Position numbers and translations under genes: made by a program
Notes under the pieces: generated by a model
Told to the model about the DNA's origin: nothing
Database searches by the model: none
The model's input: the letters and a program-made list of their open reading frames with translations, nothing else
Assembly (NCBI RefSeq): GCF_037042905.1
Contig: NC_087257.1
Span: forward strand, 16,360,001 to 16,424,000
Reading direction: 5' to 3'
DNA: 64,000 nucleotides
Origin: Lytechinus pictus
Taxonomy: Eukaryota; Echinodermata; Echinoidea; Temnopleuroida; Toxopneustidae
Shown: positions 23,501 to 32,354 of the stretch, one piece after another
How positions within the stretch are numbered: the stretch's first letter is position 1
Layout: each line of letters starts with the position of its first letter

Positions 23501-26500
23501 AGGAGGAAGGGGAGGGGAGAAAGGGGTAGGAGGAAGGGGAGGGGAGAGAGGGGTAGGAGGAAGGGGAGGGGAGAAAGGGGTAGGAGGAAGGGAGGGGAGA
23601 AAGGGGTAGGAGGAAGGGGAGGGGAGAAAGGGGTAGAAGGAAGGGGAGGGGAGAAAGGGGTAGGAGGAAGGGGAGGGGAGAAAGGTGTAGGAGGAAGGGA
23701 GGGGAGAAAGGGGTAGGAGGAAGGGGAGGGGAGAAAGGGGTAGGAGGAAGGGGAAGGGAGAAAGGGGTAGGAGGAAGGGAGGGGAGAAAGGGGAGGGATG
23801 AAGGGGAGGGAGGTAAGTGGAGGGAGAAAAGAGATAGAAGAAGGGGAGAGGGGGATGAGGAAAAGAGGGGAGGAAACAGGAGAGGAGGGAGGGAATGGAT
23901 GGAAGAGGAAAGGAGGATTGGGATGGGGGTGAAGGGGGGAACGGGTGGAAGGGGAAGGGAAGAGGAGGGGAGGGAGAAAGAGAGGGGGAAAGAGAGGGAG
24001 GAAGGAAGGGCAAAGGGAGAAGGAAAGGAGGAAAGTGGAGGGATCAATGGTGGGAGGGAAGTGAGAAGGGAAGGGAGAGAGATGGGGAGACAAATAAGTG
24101 AATGATATACCCGGGGAGCATTTCATGAAAGGACATGTCAGACGTTTTATCCGACAAGTCCCATTTTATCCGACAGTTACCATTGTTACAGTGCTTCTCA
24201 GCCAATCAAGGAAAGATGTCAGATCTGACAACTTGTCGGACAAAAATGTTGATGAAACGCCCCCCAGACTTATCAACATCAAATCAACTTACAAAATAGG
24301 ATCATCTCTAAGTTGTATTTCAATCCATTAGTGAGAAAAACTCTGCAAGAATGAAAAGTAATACAAAATAATTATCAGTACCATACTAAAGAATCTGAAT
24401 TATGCAATTGTCGAATAAAAAAGTTGTGAATATGTATGTGGATATTTGTTGTACCAATATCCATAATATATAACTATGCCAGAGAGGAAAGCGTCCTTGC
24501 CCTAAAATTTAAAATCCAAGGCTGCCGTATCTTGACTTTGGATGAATGATACACTTCATATATTTCTACAGGGGTTGGAGACCGAGTTACTCATTCCAAA
24601 AAAAAAGAAGCTCAAACAGCTATCACAGCATATAACAGAGACTTCTCCCTGATGTATTAATCTGAGCAGCAAAGTCACATATATTATTAAAAACAACTTA
24701 CATGTACATCAGTTATTGATAACTTAGATATCTCATTGATAACAATAACTATGAAACAGGGCCCCTGGTGATACTTACACATCTCCTAAGAAAGGTGGAT
24801 GATGATGTAAGGGCAGTAAAGACTTATTCACCATGGCAACCATATAATTCTTAAACCGCAGTATCCTGTGATATATATCTACAAAGATAATAAAACAATA
24901 AAATCAGGTTGAGAGTGATCCACATGCACATCAAAATGTGAACAGAGACAAGATATGGATATTAGCTGTAAAGGGGGTAAAGAAAAAAGTGGAGGGACAA
25001 GCCATTATGCATTAAAAATGACTTGCCCCTCTTGAGCAAGGGTACAGGTCTGCTTTCACAAAACTATTCATAAAGCCACAGGTACATTACATCTTCAGAA
25101 TGAACTTGGCATGTGACCAGTAATATGAGAAACAACATCTGAAGGTCTAACACTTAAATGTAACTGGACATTTCTATTAAAGTACACTGGATTATCTTAT
25201 TTTTGAGAACTTTGCATGAAATGCCTGAAAGGAAACATACTTTACCATTGGACTCTGCTGTTTGCAATGAATTAACGTTGCATTTTTGCTTTAATTAGAA
25301 TCATGCAGATATAGAATAGGGTCAGTGTCCAGACTGGGCTTCCGTAGACCCTTTCAAATACTCCTTCTAACCTCGTACTGTGAGAATCTGGAACAGACTT
25401 CCCTATGCAGCTATCAACACACCTTCCCTCACAACCTTCCCAGTTATCAGAAGTTTGCAGCCACCTGCTGGACTTCGGTTATTGTATTTAACTGAATGGC
25501 CATGTTTTTACTTGCACCCTCCACTTTTTATTGTAAATAACCTCCAACATCACTGTCGGCCATTGACTGCACATGCACCCATCCCAGTTTAGCTTCCAGT
25601 ATGAGCTGCAAAAGGGATTATTTCATCAAGGTTCAAGGGACCAGACCATACTTACCCAGCTCTGTCAGCTCTGCCTTGTGTATACACATCCTCTGTTCCC
25701 TTTGGACCTGCTGAACCCTCTTGAGGACATCATGCCATGTCAGATTCACAAGGTCTTTCTAAAAGGTGGGGGGAGGAATTAACAAAAATCTCTGCAATTA
25801 ATGGGTGGAATATTGTAAATGGAGATGAAAATTAATCTCATCTTTATACAAATACTTTCAATTCAATTTTTCAATTCATATTTACTAATGCTACAATGAA
25901 GGTATCAAGAAAAATTGTGAAAAATTGTGTGTCTATTAGAGGCATCATCATAAAACGTTCTCCTTGGAGGTCAAGCTTAAAAATAAACATACTGTATATA
26001 TGAAAAGCACTTATAGCTTTTAGAGCTTTCATAGATATTTAATGATATGGTCTATATCATGGATTGTATATTACAAAAAAATTACCAAAAAGAATATCAT
26101 GGCAAAGTTTTTATAAAACTTTCAATGAAATCAAACGATGGGCATTTTTTTTTTAATGAAAGGCAACCCCATCTCCCAAATGAGAGCCAATGGCCATTCT
26201 AATGTACAATAACAGCAGAGCAGTCACTACAGCTGATGGCATCAGTTGAAACCAGTACTCAATACTATATTGATCACACCCTCTCGCCACCAATTTTCAA
26301 CAATGACTGACAAAGAAAATCATATGATGTTACTTCTAATGTCTGGGCCCTGATAAACAAATAGTTTTTGCTCCCCTGAACCTCTGTGGCAAGGTGTCGC
26401 ACAATAAAATTTCCAACCCTAAAAAGACCAGTCAGACAGTATATGTAAGTCGATTTTTCAATTTTGTCCATGTTAAATGATAATAATATAGGATTTATAT

Positions 26501-29500
26501 AGCGCACGTATCCACCTTGCTAGGTGCTCAAGGCGCTCCTATATTACCCAGGCTAAGCTAGTCTACTGATTCTGGTGCACACAGCTTTTTGAGGAATTAC
26601 TTCCTGCTGGAACCCATTTACCTCACCTGGGTCAAGTGCAGCACAGTGTGGATAAATTTCTTGCTGAAAGAAAACACGCCATGGTTAGAATTCGAACCCG
26701 CGATCCTCTGTTTGAAAGGCGAGAGTCAGAACCACTAGACCACGACGCGCCCACAGGGATTGAACAGGGGTGACCAGATTCACCTCACACTCGCGACAAT
26801 CACCCTTAACCCCTCCTTTCACTTTGCACGATTCAGTGCGTTCTCCATCCTTGAACCAACCCTGGCCATCGGTTAGAACATGCCATACTCACCGATGAGA
26901 TTTTGAGTGCTTTTGTGTAGAATGATCTGATCTCCCAGAAGTGGAATGCGTTATAGAGGACCCTTAGAAGACGATGGAGCCAAAAGATACCGGCGATGAT
27001 CAGACAGATCACAATCACGCTAGAAGGACTGAAATAAATAAAGTGCAAAGATATAGGAAAATATTGTTAAGATATTGTAAGAATAAAAGTAACAAATATG
27101 ACATTGAATATGACCTCTGAGTTCTAACAATAATTATACTTGCTTCAATCAAATAGCACTCAGGGGGAAAAAATAAATTTGAAGGGGCTCGGGTCAAATT
27201 TGCCCTCAAAAAGCATCCAAGCATCAAGAGCCTTGAACAATTAAAAAAGAGCTCCTAGAATTCCCTTTGAGGTCCAATGTAAACTGTAATACAATATAGA
27301 AGTTTTTGGCAGGTGAACTCTGAAAGTAGCCCCAGAATTGTTAAAATTTGATTTGTCCCAGAACTACATGTAAAACATCGGAGCAACATCTAAAGTGCTT
27401 TTCAGATGTAATACTCCAGTCATCATATTCTGCATATATATATCACACACTCAATTCATGCACTTTCTCCACTCCCCAAGGGGCATTCCTGTGCAAACTC
27501 CTGTGCAAAAAAATTCCTGTGCAAAATGGCTAGGCATCAAGGGCATCAGAGCAGAGGATTATCTTTTGTGTGGGGGGGACGCAACAATAGATGTCCCCCC
27601 CCCCCCCTATAAACAAAGGATAATCCTCAGCGCTGACTCCCACGCTAGGCATACTACACACATGTAGGTTTATGTATCCTACTATGGATCCATTAAATGC
27701 AAAGCAAAATTATGTGTGACTTATATGACCGTTGACCATGGCTGGTAGACACTCTCATAAGTTTGTGAACCAGATTAACCAGAAAAATAAACACCATTGT
27801 AAAGTGTCTACCAGTGAAACCCTCATGACATAAGATTTCACAATCACAACAAGATCAAAAGTTTCATTGATATAAATTGACTGACCCGTACATGTACATC
27901 GATGACTGGGTGTCTGCATTCTTTACTGATTACTACTGTTTTCTTACATTGATATGTATACAGTGTACAAAGAGAAACAAATTACTCTTAGTTCAAATAA
28001 AGGAGACTTACACACCCAAGTAAATTGTTCATTAATTCATTCCAATGTTCAATGTTTTTTAAACTGATCAATTATGAAAGAATGAATGGATGAATGAATG
28101 AATAGCTTGTAGAATGTGATCTTCAAACCTGTTTTTAACTTTCTCACTCTCCCCTTTTTATTTTATTTTTTCCATTTTTTACAGAATAAAGCAAATATGG
28201 CAACTATCCAAGGTAAATTTCATCAGGTTAGCAAAATATTGTACTTCCTCTTTATTGTCATTGTTTCAGGTTTTAAATATATACACCACTGCCCAGTACA
28301 GACCAAACAGTCAGACATCTGGAACACATTGTACAAAGGCAGACAATACAATTGACTTAATCATTGTCAAAGTAAAGGTCTAATTGAAAGTGTATGGAAC
28401 AGGTAATACATGTACATGTACATACAATCCTATAAAATTTGTATCATCAGTTTATTTTGCAACATCATGCATCTACATGTACACTGTGTATGTACTTTAC
28501 TTTTCAATTAAAATTTATAATAATCAGAAGAATCGCTTTTATTCTAAACAAAAATTTTCCACTGCACTCTCCTTTTACTCTTGCATGTAGGACTCTTCCT
28601 TTTGATGAGGTACTATTCTTTATACAAGCTTTGCTTCCAATTAATCCTCCTTCTGACTTTCTTCCTATAATATCCCAAGTACAAATTATTAACTTATTCC
28701 TATCCAATTATATATAAAGTCAAATCATTTCATCGTTGAAAATCATGGTTGTAGTGAATGCGATTGTGAGATATTGTATCAAATAGCAAGAGAATATAAA
28801 AACATCCAACTCTGAGTCTTGATATCTTACCATACACATAAAGTTTTACTACAAGTACAAAAAATGTAATGATTAGTCTACTGGGTCTGGGATAGATAGT
28901 ATTAGGGAGCTATCAATTTTGAAGATGGATGCTTCTACGATGATGCATCAACTCCAAGGCATCATGGTCATCCAGTTCTTACCACAGGGGATGAATAAGC
29001 ATCATGTTAAAAAAAGTACATGGCACTGAATTTTCACCAATCGATAATTTGTCAATATGTCCTAAAAATCTTATTATCTGCAAGACGGAAATACTGTTGC
29101 ACCTAACGGTACAGATATACTGTTGTTGTCAACAGGTGAACACAAAAGCATCCATCGTCCAAAACGAAAGCTCCTTATCACCTACATGCAAGGTAAGACC
29201 AGGGGTGATATTCACACTTGAAAAAAATAGACATGCGGTACTTAAGCGAGGGAGCGTAGCGACCAAGCCATGCGGTGCAATGTGTATGGAAGCGCTAAAA
29301 ATACCAAATCAGAAAAAAAATCGGAAAAAAGCTAGAATATTCAAAATTTGGCAAAAATGAAGGAAAAAAATTGTATGCCTTGCTGGAAAAAAAAATCCGA
29401 AATTTGATTTAAATCGGAAGAATATCACCCCTGGGTAAGACTTACTTCTTGGCACACTGTTCTAGTGGTATGATAGCATCTGGAATGGTGACCTTTGCCC

Positions 29501-30914
29501 CTGAGATTTTGTCATCTTGAAAAAGTACAGAGTAGTCCACACATTGTAGCAAGAAGAGGGAGAAAAAGATGATGAACAGAAATTGCCTGCAAAATGGAAA
29601 GAAACACAATATCACATATTTGTTCCTCATAATTTCATCCGAATTCAAATATCGCTATTTGTTATCAACAGTAACCTGCGAGTTTGAAAGTTTATGAACC
29701 GGTAACTTGCCAAACATACAGTTGACTCTGTAATTTGAACCACAGAAATATAATTGGTGGCACAACATTTGCTCCGGTCTTAATATCTCAGAGGGCATAC
29801 GGTTAGAGTTAGGATTGTGATAGAGTTTTTGGTACAGAACAATGTAAAGATAAGGATTAGGGTTTATTTGAATAGTTTTGGAGGTTAAATTTTATGTTTG
29901 GCTTAACGCGCAAATATTCCATGGGAGCAATTGTCGCCGGAGCAATTGTCATGGAACCATACATGTATATTCAACCAATTGCTTACTGAAAGTAACCAAG
30001 TGATCCTATACAAATCTTACAGCTGTCGATAATCGAATGTCCAAATACGCAATATCATGCGGTGGCTCTAGCCCTTCATGTATTTAGCATTACCGTACCT
30101 TTCCAAAAGGTCACTTTTAAGTGTGTACATGTACATGTAGAAGATCCTGTAAGATATTGCAAACTGAATCATACTTACACTACATGTAAATTCGACCAAT
30201 AGCTTACTGAAACCAAGTGGTCCCTATACAAATCTTACAGCTGTCGATAATCGAATGTCCAAATACGCAATTTCATTCAGTGGCTCCACCCTTTATGTAT
30301 TTAGCATTACCTTTCCAAAAGGTCACTTTGAAGTGTATACATGTACATGTACATGTAGAAGATCTTGTAAGATGATCTTTGTAGGTTTGCATGATGGAGT
30401 TTATTACGTGGAAAAGGTTTACGGTTCACCATGTGTAATGTGAAGAAGGGAAGGAAATACAGGCAAAAAGATTGAAATTGAAAGACGAGATAAGAGGAAA
30501 TTAGAAGTACCGGTATTCTTTCTTGAAAGTGAGTGAAGTCCTGAAAAGGACTGTAAACCAGATGAGATGAGCTACTACTCAAACTACTCAAACCATCGCT
30601 ACTCAAGCCATATTCAGCTCATCTCATCTGGTTTACAGTCCTTTTCAGGACTTCACTCACTTTCAAGAAAGAATACTTCTAATTTCCTCTTTTCATCCTA
30701 TCTCGTCTTTCGATTTCAATCTTTCTGCCTGTATCTCCTTCCCTTCTTGTAAGATATTGCAAACTGAATCATACTTACACGAGTTCCAGGAGTTGGGCGA
30801 GCATCATACAAAGGTATCCATTCCTCTGATGATAGTGGTAGACGTGCATAATGTGGTCAAGGAGGAATTTTATCAATGAAAGTCACTCACAAAAATTACT
30901 GGAATGAATCAATG

Positions 30915-30965
<51 letters not shown>

Positions 30966-32144
30966 GAATAAATGAATGAATGAATCTTTATTTCGTTTCA
31001 ATTCCGATATTAAACACCATCAACAGTAAGTATACTAAGAAATGATACATGTACACACTATAATTGTTAATTTGAGATTTACATACATGTAGTCTTTGGT
31101 AGTGATCCCTTTCAAACAAAATAATCGGCCACTAACTTTCATCCCTGACGTTGATTTCTTTCGAACCTTCACCAGTCTATTCTCATTTTCCCCTCTCACA
31201 CACATCGTTCTAAATTATCAAGGTTAGATCCCCCTTTTACAACAAGATCTTTATTAATATTATACTCCATTTTATATCACGAATACAATCAGCATATCTG
31301 CTTAAAGAAAATGAGAAAAATTCTTGCAAAGGATATTCTTGTGAAGAATTCATCTAGATTCTCAATGTGATTCCAGCGTGCTATAATGAAGAAAGACAAA
31401 GAGATAATGAGAGTGACGGACTCCAAACAAGGGTTACATACACACTCTAAAAATTATTCACTGATATAAATGAATAGGAATCCGAATATGTGACATGATC
31501 ACATGAATACAAAATGAGATCATTATATTTCAAATCAATTAACTGCTCTTCTAAATCCCTTTTTTAAATTCAAAACAGCTTCAAGTATTACAAAAGTTAC
31601 AGTTTACATGCTTACATTTCTTTTATTTCAAAACAGGAAGGGTGCAACTTCAAAAGTTATTTGCAAAGAAGGAAATCATCTACAATGGGTTCTTTTGTAC
31701 ACAGAAAAATGTGTTTACTATGGCCAAACTCTTCGATGCATAAAAATTGCTACTTTTATCTGAAATGGTGGCATCTCTCATCCCTGTACAGTATTTGATC
31801 TGTATCATCTGTTTATATTTTTTCACTAATGCGAGCAAAGCTGAAAACTTTGTCTAGAAATCACATTGAACTTAGAAGAAAGAATGTATTATCCGGGCCC
31901 TGTGACACAAAGTATAGCAATTGATCATAGGGCTGCTTATTATGCTTGATTAGTACATTGTCCATTATGTGCAATCAAACATACAAATCAATTGTAAGAT
32001 CAATTGCTAAAGTTTTGTGATACTGGCCCCTGGCAGTGTACCTTTTCCAGAATCATGAACAACATGGAGCATGACGTCCCTATCCTCCGGCGCGTCGTCC
32101 TCGACAGTCTCCAACCGTCTATACTCTGTTTGAAGGGCAGCCAT
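8518..32144 (-). CDS. ATG9: Autophagy-related protein 9 (ATG9), 22 coding exons
   Basis: ATG9 is the multispanning scramblase of autophagy-initiating vesicles. Coding exons, 5' to 3' on the minus strand: 32144-32042, 31380-31337, 30843-30779, 29586-29446, 27028-26893, 25758-25656, 24878-24779, 24342-24293, 21070-20986, 20394-20254, 19300-19238, 18342-18268, 17489-17380, 16810-16770, 16336-16202, 15339-15160, 14320-14237, 13658-13592, 11415-11327, 10486-10266, 9832-9676, 8718-8518. Lengths sum to 2391 nt and every phase agrees: 796 residues, against about 839 in human ATG9A. Recognisable blocks are MAALQTEYRRLE (N-terminal YxxL sorting motif at Tyr8), HIENLDEFFTR, LLQCVDYSVLF, ICLIIAGIFWLHRLLRVLY, the FWGPW turn, YLRHFNELDHE, FFAGSILAVLI, EELLSPIVTP, NFTVDVIGVGD, CSFAQMD and the C-terminal ALYMHQ. 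Membrane helices fall near residues 72-92, 119-138, 278-305 and 371-386. The Ser/Pro-rich C-terminal tail is the least conserved part. The start fits the family and has a good context (AAGATGG). Confidence 0.96.
8919..9054. mobile_element. Palindromic MITE, family 'ACACAAAG'
   Basis: The element starts CCAGGGTCCCATAACACAAA and ends CTTGTGTTACGGGCCCCTGG, so it is one imperfect palindrome of about 136 bp. Related copies in this window lie at 31893-32033, 44602-44735 and 49859-49991. No coding capacity. It lies in the last ATG9 intron. Confidence 0.75.
9328..9603. mobile_element. Palindromic MITE, family 'CCCCGTCTTAC', copy 1
   Basis: The left end is GGGCCCCGTCTTACAAAGAG and the right end is its complement, CTCTTTGTAAGATGGGCCCC. 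About 276 bp. The interior shares 'GGAAATCCATCAGTGTCAT' with copies at 54136, 56101 and (inverted) 56568. A diverged copy lies at 17609-17872. Non-coding and non-autonomous. In the last ATG9 intron. Confidence 0.8.
9880..9965 (+). mobile_element. tRNA-derived SINE head, truncated
   Basis: GTTGTGGCCCAGTGGATTAG resembles an RNA polymerase III A box. GGGTCGTGGGACCAAATTCC is a decayed B box about 35 nt later. The tail typical of the longer SINEs in this window is missing. It lies just upstream (ATG9 sense) of the penultimate coding exon. Confidence 0.5.
10600..10912. mobile_element. Palindromic MITE, family 'GCCCGTATTCTGAAG', copy 1
   Basis: The left end GGCCCGTATTCTGAAGTCGG pairs with the right end CTGACTTCAGAATACGGGCC. 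About 313 bp, with inner paired blocks (GGTTTAACTTAAAC and GTCTAAGTTAAACC). Other copies are at 11504-12612 (interrupted) and 46592-46900. Non-coding. Confidence 0.8.
11717..12507. mobile_element. Palindromic MITE 'AAGGATGGTCC' nested in older MITE
   Basis: The arms begin AAGGATGGTCC and end GACCATCCCTT. Long paired blocks include 'TTCATTAGGTGGGCTGATGA' with its reverse complement near 12110-12135. The short conserved stretch CGAAATCGGA/TCCGATTTTGATC resembles the arms of the element at 40195-42639, suggesting one broad family. A SINE splits the right end. Confidence 0.7.
12280..12480 (-). mobile_element. tRNA-type SINE, 5'-truncated, minus orientation
   Basis: It shares CCCCGGCTTTAGCT, the GAATTTATTCCTACCAGGTACCCATT-like core and CACCTGGGTTGAGTGCAGCA with the SINE copies at 15625 and 26479, in inverse orientation. 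ATA-rich repeats on both sides are consistent with a tail and target duplication. The Pol III promoter end is missing. Confidence 0.65.
15625..15865 (+). mobile_element. tRNA-derived SINE, plus orientation
   Basis: A B-box-like GAGTTCGAATCCC is followed by the SINE body (CACTCAACCCAGGTGAGGTG, GGGTACCCGGTAGGATTAAT, CTAAAGCCGGGGTAATAAT). It ends with CGCTATATAAATGCC plus an (ATT)n tail. The A box is missing (5' truncation). It lies in an ATG9 intron, antisense to the gene. Confidence 0.75.
17609..17872. mobile_element. Diverged 'CCCCGTCTTAC' family MITE
   Basis: The ends GGGTTCTGTCTCAAAAAGAG and TTTTTGTAAGATGGAGCCC are imperfect complements. The interior follows the orientation of copy 56568 (CAGCAACG, TAGCTATGATG, GACAATGTGCAAAT). 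An older copy in an ATG9 intron. Confidence 0.6.
17873..18040. repeat. 'GTCTAATT' interspersed repeat
   Basis: Repeating phrases of about 15-20 bp alternate TTTGGTC, TTCGTCTAA, ATTTAGTCTAATT and CACTTTGTCAA. The same vocabulary appears at 45130-45240 and 45470-45800. It is an interspersed repeat whose inner structure is a degenerate tandem. Class unknown. Confidence 0.5.
19653..19772. mobile_element. Short palindromic MITE 'TTTCATAAAACTTGTTACA'
   Basis: GGGCTCTGTTTCATAAAACTTG at the left pairs with AAGTCTTTATGAAACAGGACCC at the right. About 120 bp, within an ATG9 intron. A remnant of the same family may end at 24770 (ATGAAACAGGGCCCCTGG) and another may start near 55672. Confidence 0.6.
20160..20247 (+). 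mobile_element. SINE 3' tail abutting an ATG9 splice donor
   Basis: CTCTCAAGCGCCTTGAGCAT followed by GTGCTATATAAATTCTGTGT and an ATTT-rich tail is the standard 3' end of the SINEs in this window. The tail runs directly into the ATG9 donor of the exon ending at 20254 (donor bases 20253-20248), so SINE-derived bases form the start of this intron. Confidence 0.6.
20518..20634. mobile_element. MITE with CAGAGCTG ends, copy 1
   Basis: CAGAGCTGTCAACCTTG at the left and TTGTTGGCAGCTCTG at the right are inverted repeats. About 117 bp. Related copies are at 51753-51954 and about 52712-52870. No coding capacity. Confidence 0.6.
21540..23800. repeat. 27-bp homopurine minisatellite in ATG9 intron
   Basis: About 80 tandem units of GAGAAAGGGGTAGG plus AGGAAGGGGAGGG (27 bp) lie on the plus strand, with scattered 26-bp units missing one G and a few shorter ones. 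The only pyrimidine in a standard unit is one T, so the array is nearly homopurine. On the ATG9 transcript it is a C/U tract of more than 2 kb. Purine-rich degenerate flanks continue to about 24095. Because 27 is divisible by three, long open frames exist on the minus strand in all three frames (about 860-900 codons of PLPPTPFSPPL-type peptide). They start and stop with the array and are not genes. Confidence 0.95.
24112..24266. mobile_element. Palindromic MITE 'GGGGAGCATTTCATGAAAGG', copy 1
   Basis: CGGGGAGCATTTCATGAAAG at the left pairs with TTGATGAAACGCCCCCC at the right. Inner blocks (TTTTATCCGACAAGT and ACTTGTCGGACAAAA) pair too. A second copy lies at 44733-44877. This copy ends about 20 bases from the ATG9 donor at 24292. 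Confidence 0.75.
25318..25500 (+). pseudogene. LINE reverse-transcriptase C-terminal fragment
   Basis: One reading frame gives DPFKYSF, a stop, then PRTVRIWNRLPYAAINTPSL and TTFPVIRSLQ. The pattern PRTxxxWNxLP followed by a 'PSLxxF' segment is the usual C-terminus of ORF2 proteins of non-LTR retrotransposons (CR1/Jockey-like). It is short, carries a stop and lies in an ATG9 intron, so it is a dead 5'-truncated copy. Confidence 0.65.
26479..26757 (-). mobile_element. tRNA-derived SINE, near full length, minus orientation
   Basis: Read on the minus strand, it begins GGGCGCGTCGTGGTCTAGTG (A box). It continues to a B box (GGGTTCGAATTC), the shared SINE body (CACCTGGGTCAAGTG reversed) and GCGCTATATAAATCC plus an ATT tail. 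It is the most complete copy with both promoter boxes, in ATG9 sense orientation within an intron. Confidence 0.8.
29200..29433. mobile_element. Non-autonomous hAT-type element, 234 bp, at ATG9 donor
   Basis: The termini are CAGGGGTGATATTC and GAATATCACCCCTG, a perfect 14-bp inverted repeat. A perfect 8-bp target duplication GGTAAGAC flanks it (29192-29199 and 29434-29441). Eight-base duplications and CAGGGGTG ends are the hAT signature. No open frame. The right duplication overlaps the ATG9 5' splice site from intron position +5. Confidence 0.9.
29971..30373. repeat. Tandem duplication of about 200 bp beside an ATG9 donor
   Basis: Two copies share AACCAAGTG(G)TCC, 'CTATACAAATCTTACAGCTG' with the following TCGATAATCGAATGTCC, and AAAAGGTCACTTT. 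The first copy ends 'ATATTGCAAACTGAATCATA' followed by CTTACAC (to 30180). The same string stands at the true donor of the exon at 30779. The second copy is interrupted by the element at 30374-30745. A decoy ATG9 donor (GTAAGTATG) is thus duplicated about 600 bp into the intron. Confidence 0.75.
30374..30745. mobile_element. Foldback element with 10-bp target duplication
   Basis: CTTGTAAGAT occurs at 30364-30373 and 30746-30755 and bounds a 372-bp insert in the tandem duplication. Within it, arms of about 130 bp (near 30443-30577 and 30616-30750) are inverted copies, for example GTGAGTGAAGTCCTGAAAAG and CTTTTCAGGACTTCACTCAC. A 9-10-bp duplication suits Mutator-like or foldback elements. A related left end occurs near 51113. 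Confidence 0.75.
30844..31336 (-). other. ATG9: U12-type AT-AC intron of ATG9
   Basis: The intron begins ATATCCTTT, a perfect U12 AT-AC donor, right after the codons for ...EFFTR. It ends GCAC, followed by the codons for VYHYHQRNGY. A U12 branch-site match, TCCTTGAC, lies at 30862-30855, with the branch A about 12 nt before the acceptor. The intron is phase 0, after residue 49, and 493 nt long. No GT-AG choice gives the conserved peptide: the frame upstream of the acceptor meets a stop, and the next AG would delete VYHYHQ. An (AATC)n run lies inside. Confidence 0.93.
30902..30985. repeat. (AATC)n tetranucleotide microsatellite
   Basis: About sixteen AATC units grade into AATGAATA/AATG units. 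It sits inside the U12-type intron of ATG9, about 40 bases upstream (ATG9 sense) of the branch site. Confidence 0.9.
31893..32033. mobile_element. Palindromic MITE 'ACACAAAG' beside ATG9 first coding exon
   Basis: The ends CCGGGCCCTGTGACACAAAG and TTTTGTGATACTGGCCCCTGG are inverted repeats. Its right end is eight bases from the exon end at 32042, so intron position +9 onward is transposon sequence. Confidence 0.75.
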
Positions 32145-32354
32145 CTTGGAGGGATCCCTCTATGGTTCTCTCCTTCCACGCAAGATTCAAGTCTCTCTTC
32201 GTTTCTTCTTGCACATTCAGTATCACATACAGGATTCAGTTTATTCAGTTGATGCTGTTGACGAATGCTTGGAGGTGTAGCTTATTATCATCCTGTAGGC
32301 TCTACACTGTAGTCTGGACTTGCTCCTCAAAACCTCCGCCTTGCATGTGCAGGT
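32042..32354 (-). other. ATG9: ATG9 exon with start codon and 5' UTR
   Basis: The coding part is 32144-32042 (34 codons plus one base). Upstream, the transcript continues as 5' UTR to 32354, where a good acceptor (TTACTTCTGTGCAG) ends an upstream intron. At least one non-coding exon therefore precedes it. The donor after AAAG is GTACAC, which is weak. A palindromic MITE begins eight bases beyond it. Confidence 0.7.

Noticed and set aside
21415..24126. Three overlapping minus-strand open frames of about 860-900 codons (Pro/Ser/Leu/Phe repeats)
   Set aside because: They coincide with the 27-bp minisatellite, exist in all three frames, and lie inside an ATG9 intron. Period divisible by three explains them.
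30844..30900. Reading ATG9 exon 3 upstream as ...KFLLDHIMHVYHYHQ
   Set aside because: No acceptor AG fits before an in-frame stop, and the peptide departs from the family. The AT-AC intron gives HIENLDEFFTRVYHYHQ instead.
30902..30965. CRISPR-like regular repetition
   Set aside because: Simple (AATC)n microsatellite; no spacers. No CRISPR array is expected or seen in this animal sequence.
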